DNA of 24,086 bases from the NCBI GenBank assembly GCA_937907025.1, contig CALESJ010000023.1:1-24086 (forward strand), written 5' to 3'. Source of the DNA: an uncultured Faecalibacterium sp. GTDB lineage: Bacteria > Bacillota > Clostridia > Oscillospirales > Ruminococcaceae. Both the position numbers and the translations under genes were made by a program. This document shows, one piece after another, positions 22,170-24,086 of this stretch (within the stretch, counting starts at the first letter, position 1; each line of letters opens with the position of its first letter). Under the pieces are notes generated by a model. It was not told the DNA's origin. It was given only the letters and a program-made list of their open reading frames with translations, and made no database searches.

Positions 22170-23759
22170 ATGCAAGAAACACTGTATCATAACGGCCGCA
22201 TTTTCTGCGGCGACGGGCGCACCTGCACCGCTTTGTGGGTGCGGGACGGCCGGATTTTCCACATTGGAAGCGATGAACTGTTGAAAGAGGCCGGCGGGGT
22301 TCCCGCCGTGGACCTGCACGGGGCCCGGGTGTTCCCCGGCTTCAACGACAGCCACCTGCATCTGTTGGACGTGGGCCGGGGGCTTGGGGCCATCGACCTG
22401 TTCGGGGCCGCTTCCCCCGCCGACATGGCCGCCCGCTGTGCGGAGTTCATCCGCCGCCGGAACATTCCCGCCGGGCGGGCCATTTACGGCAACGGCTGGA
22501 ACCAGGACAAGTTCGAAGGTGCCCCGGTGCTGCCCACCCGGGCGGACCTGGACGCCCTGGTGCCGGACCATCCCCTGCTGCTGGACCGGGTGTGCGGGCA
22601 CATCATGGTATGCAACACCGCCGCCCTGCAAGCCGCGGGCATCACCGCCGACACCCCGGTGCCGGAAGGCGGGGGCATCGACCTGGGGCCGGACGGGCAG
22701 CCCAACGGCCTTTTGCGGGACAACGCCATTCCCCTGGTGCGCAGGATTCTGCCCGCCGAGAGTGTGGAGGACATCAAGGCCGAATTTGTGGCCGCCTGCG
22801 CCCGGGCGGTGTCCAAAGGGCTGACCACCGTGCAGACCTGCGACATCCGCAGCCGGGACTGGCCGCTGGTGGTGCAGGCACTGCGGGAGCTGGACGAAGC
22901 GGGGCTTTTGTCCCTGCGGCTGACCATGCAGTGCGCCCTGGACACCCCGGAGGACCTGCAGGCCTTTTTGAATGCCCATATTGAGAACGGCCGCATGTGG
23001 AAGGTCGGCCCTTTGAAGCTGTTCCTGGACGGGTCCTTAGGGGCCCGCACCGCCTGGATGCGCCAAGCCTACGCCGACGAGCCGGGGCAGCGGGGGCTGT
23101 GCTGCCTGGACCAGGACACCGCCCTGACCATGGCCCGCATGGCGGATGCCGCGGGCATGCAGGTGGTGGCCCATGCCATCGGGGACGCCGCCGTGGACGA
23201 GATGCTCAACGTCATTGAGGCCCTGTGCCCCGATGGGAGCAACCCTCACCGTCACGGGGTGGTGCATTGCCAGATCACCACCCGGGACCAGTGGGACCGG
23301 TTTGCGGCCCTGCATGCCGGGGCGCTGGTGCAGCCGGTGTTCCTGGATTACGACCACACCATCGTCACCGCCCGGTGCGGCGCGGACCTGGCCGCCACCA
23401 GCTATGCCTTCGGCACGGCGGTGCGGCTGGGGGTGCCGGTGAGCTACGGCACCGACGCCCCGGTAGAGGACCTGGACCCGCTGCGCAACTTCTATTGCGC
23501 CGTAACCCGCCGTCCCCTGGCCGGGGGCTCCCCCTGGCAGCCGGAGGAAGCCGTGACCCGGGCCCAGGCCCTGGCCTGCTACACCCGGGGCGGGGCGTAC
23601 AATGAGTTTGCCGAAACTGAAAAGGGCCTTTTGCTGCCGGGATACCTGGCAGATTTTGTGGTCCTGGACGGCGACCTGCTCACCGTGCCGGAAGAGCAGC
23701 TTTTGCAGCTGCGGGTGCTGGCCACCGTGGTGGGGGGACGGGAGGTTTATACGGCCTGA
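22170..23759 (+). CDS. YtcJ-type amidohydrolase (Amidohydro_3)
   Basis: A 529-residue metal-dependent amidohydrolase of the YtcJ/Amidohydro_3 group. The first metal motif is HLH (His62 and His64 in FNDSHLHLLD). Later landmarks are GPLKLFLDGSLGART (family-typical lysine region), VVAHAIGDAAVDEML with a metal histidine, HGVVHCQIT with another, and SYGTDAPVEDLDPLRNFYCAV with the catalytic aspartate. The C-terminal PGYLADFVVLDGD returns to the beta-sandwich domain. Substrates for this group are mostly unknown. The ATG at 22170 is chosen; a GTG immediately after the helicase stop is an alternative. There is no clear ribosome site and the gap is 9 bp, so translation probably depends on coupling to the helicase gene. 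Confidence 0.92.
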   Translation: MQETLYHNGRIFCGDGRTCTALWVRDGRIFHIGSDELLKEAGGVPAVDLHGARVFPGFNDSHLHLLDVGRGLGAIDLFGAASPADMAARCAEFIRRRNIPAGRAIYGNGWNQDKFEGAPVLPTRADLDALVPDHPLLLDRVCGHIMVCNTAALQAAGITADTPVPEGGGIDLGPDGQPNGLLRDNAIPLVRRILPAESVEDIKAEFVAACARAVSKGLTTVQTCDIRSRDWPLVVQALRELDEAGLLSLRLTMQCALDTPEDLQAFLNAHIENGRMWKVGPLKLFLDGSLGARTAWMRQAYADEPGQRGLCCLDQDTALTMARMADAAGMQVVAHAIGDAAVDEMLNVIEALCPDGSNPHRHGVVHCQITTRDQWDRFAALHAGALVQPVFLDYDHTIVTARCGADLAATSYAFGTAVRLGVPVSYGTDAPVEDLDPLRNFYCAVTRRPLAGGSPWQPEEAVTRAQALACYTRGGAYNEFAETEKGLLLPGYLADFVVLDGDLLTVPEEQLLQLRVLATVVGGREVYTA

Positions 23760-23789
23760 GATTCCGTCCCCTGGCTGCCCATCCCCCAA

Positions 23790-23938
23790 GGCTCCCCTGT
23801 GTAAGGGGAGCTGGCGCCGACAGGCGACTGAGGGGTTGTAGACTTAGCAATGCCGCCCGGTAACCCGGTAACGGGTTACAAGGCCAGCTTCACAACCCCT
23901 CCGGGGCTGCGCCCCACCTCCCCTTACACAGGGGAGGC
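23790..23938. repeat. Hairpin-rich repeat, second subfamily, copy A (149 bp)
   Basis: Shares the GGCTCCCCTGTGTAAGGGGAG ends with the 12980-13439 array but has a different middle (GGCGCCGACAGGCG hairpin, GTAGACTTAGCAATG core). It carries an 8-bp tandem duplication (CCGGTAAC at 23857-23864 and 23865-23872) absent from copy B. The inverted similarity extends outward to CCCAAGG on the left and CTTTGGG on the right. It begins 30 bp after the amidohydrolase stop and may act as its terminator, since no other hairpin is present. Confidence 0.88.
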
Positions 23939-23980
23939 TTTGGGCAAGGTACCGGCTGGACCTTCTGGGTTGTCGAGATA

Positions 23981-24086
23981 GGCTCCCCTGTGTAAGGGGA
24001 GCTGGCGCCGGCAGGCGACTGAGGGGTTGTAGACTTAGCAATGCCGCCCGGTAACGGGTTACAAGGCCAGCTTCACAACCCCTCCG
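23981..24086. repeat. Hairpin-rich repeat, second subfamily, copy B (cut by window end)
   Basis: The same subfamily and orientation as copy A, separated from it by 42 bp of unique-looking sequence. It lacks the 8-bp duplication and runs off the window edge before its right end. Confidence 0.85.

Overview
The window looks like a chromosomal segment of a GC-rich Gram-positive gut Clostridium relative, most likely an Oscillospiraceae/Ruminococcaceae member close to Faecalibacterium, Gemmiger or Subdoligranulum. This is inferred from the high GC content, AGGAG-type ribosome sites on nearly every gene, Bacillota-type families (class III fructose bisphosphatase, YitT, LafB-like glycosyltransferase), and a family of hairpin-rich repeats starting GGCTCCCCTGTGTAAGGGGAG of a kind I associate with those genera. 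No RNA genes or CRISPR arrays were found.

Positions 1-1085 hold the right end of a mobile element of lower GC: the 3' part of a large serine recombinase. The element is inserted in a TRAP transporter operon and leaves only the C-terminal third of the substrate-binding protein (dctP). Downstream are dctQ, dctM and a HpcH/HpaI-type aldolase, so the operon once imported and probably cleaved a carboxylate or sugar acid. A strong terminator lies between the dctP remnant and dctQ.

Positions 4304-9139 are on the minus strand: a SpoU/TrmH RNA methyltransferase, a two-gene operon of phosphohexomutase and mannose-6-phosphate isomerase with a palindromic operator candidate at its promoter, and a TIGR00300 (ornithine cyclodeaminase/LOR-SDH-like) protein.

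Positions 9326-12152 are a tight plus-strand operon of glycosyltransferase, VTT/DedA-like membrane protein and LafB-like glycosyltransferase, probably making and moving a diglycosyl-diacylglycerol membrane glycolipid. An HD-domain protein follows. Then comes a tandem array of three 142-bp hairpin-rich repeats in 159-bp units, and class III fructose bisphosphatase with its own promoter.

Positions 15506-17519 carry a DUF1275 membrane protein behind a structured leader, a convergent YitT-like membrane protein, and a methylglyoxal synthase-fold protein that appears to lack key catalytic residues. Divergent from it is a ricin-type beta-trefoil lectin with no signal peptide and a lysine/arginine-rich, histone-H1-like tail.

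Positions 18409-23759 are a probable operon: an MBOAT O-acyltransferase with its SGNH partner (extracellular polymer acylation), a DEAD-box RNA helicase and a YtcJ-type amidohydrolase. It starts at a promoter overlapping the lectin terminator and has a GC-rich leader with an attenuator-like hairpin. Two more copies of the repeat family end the window.

The best novelty candidates are the catalytically divergent MgsA-like protein, the cytoplasmic lectin with its basic tail, the two attenuator-like leaders and the repeat family.
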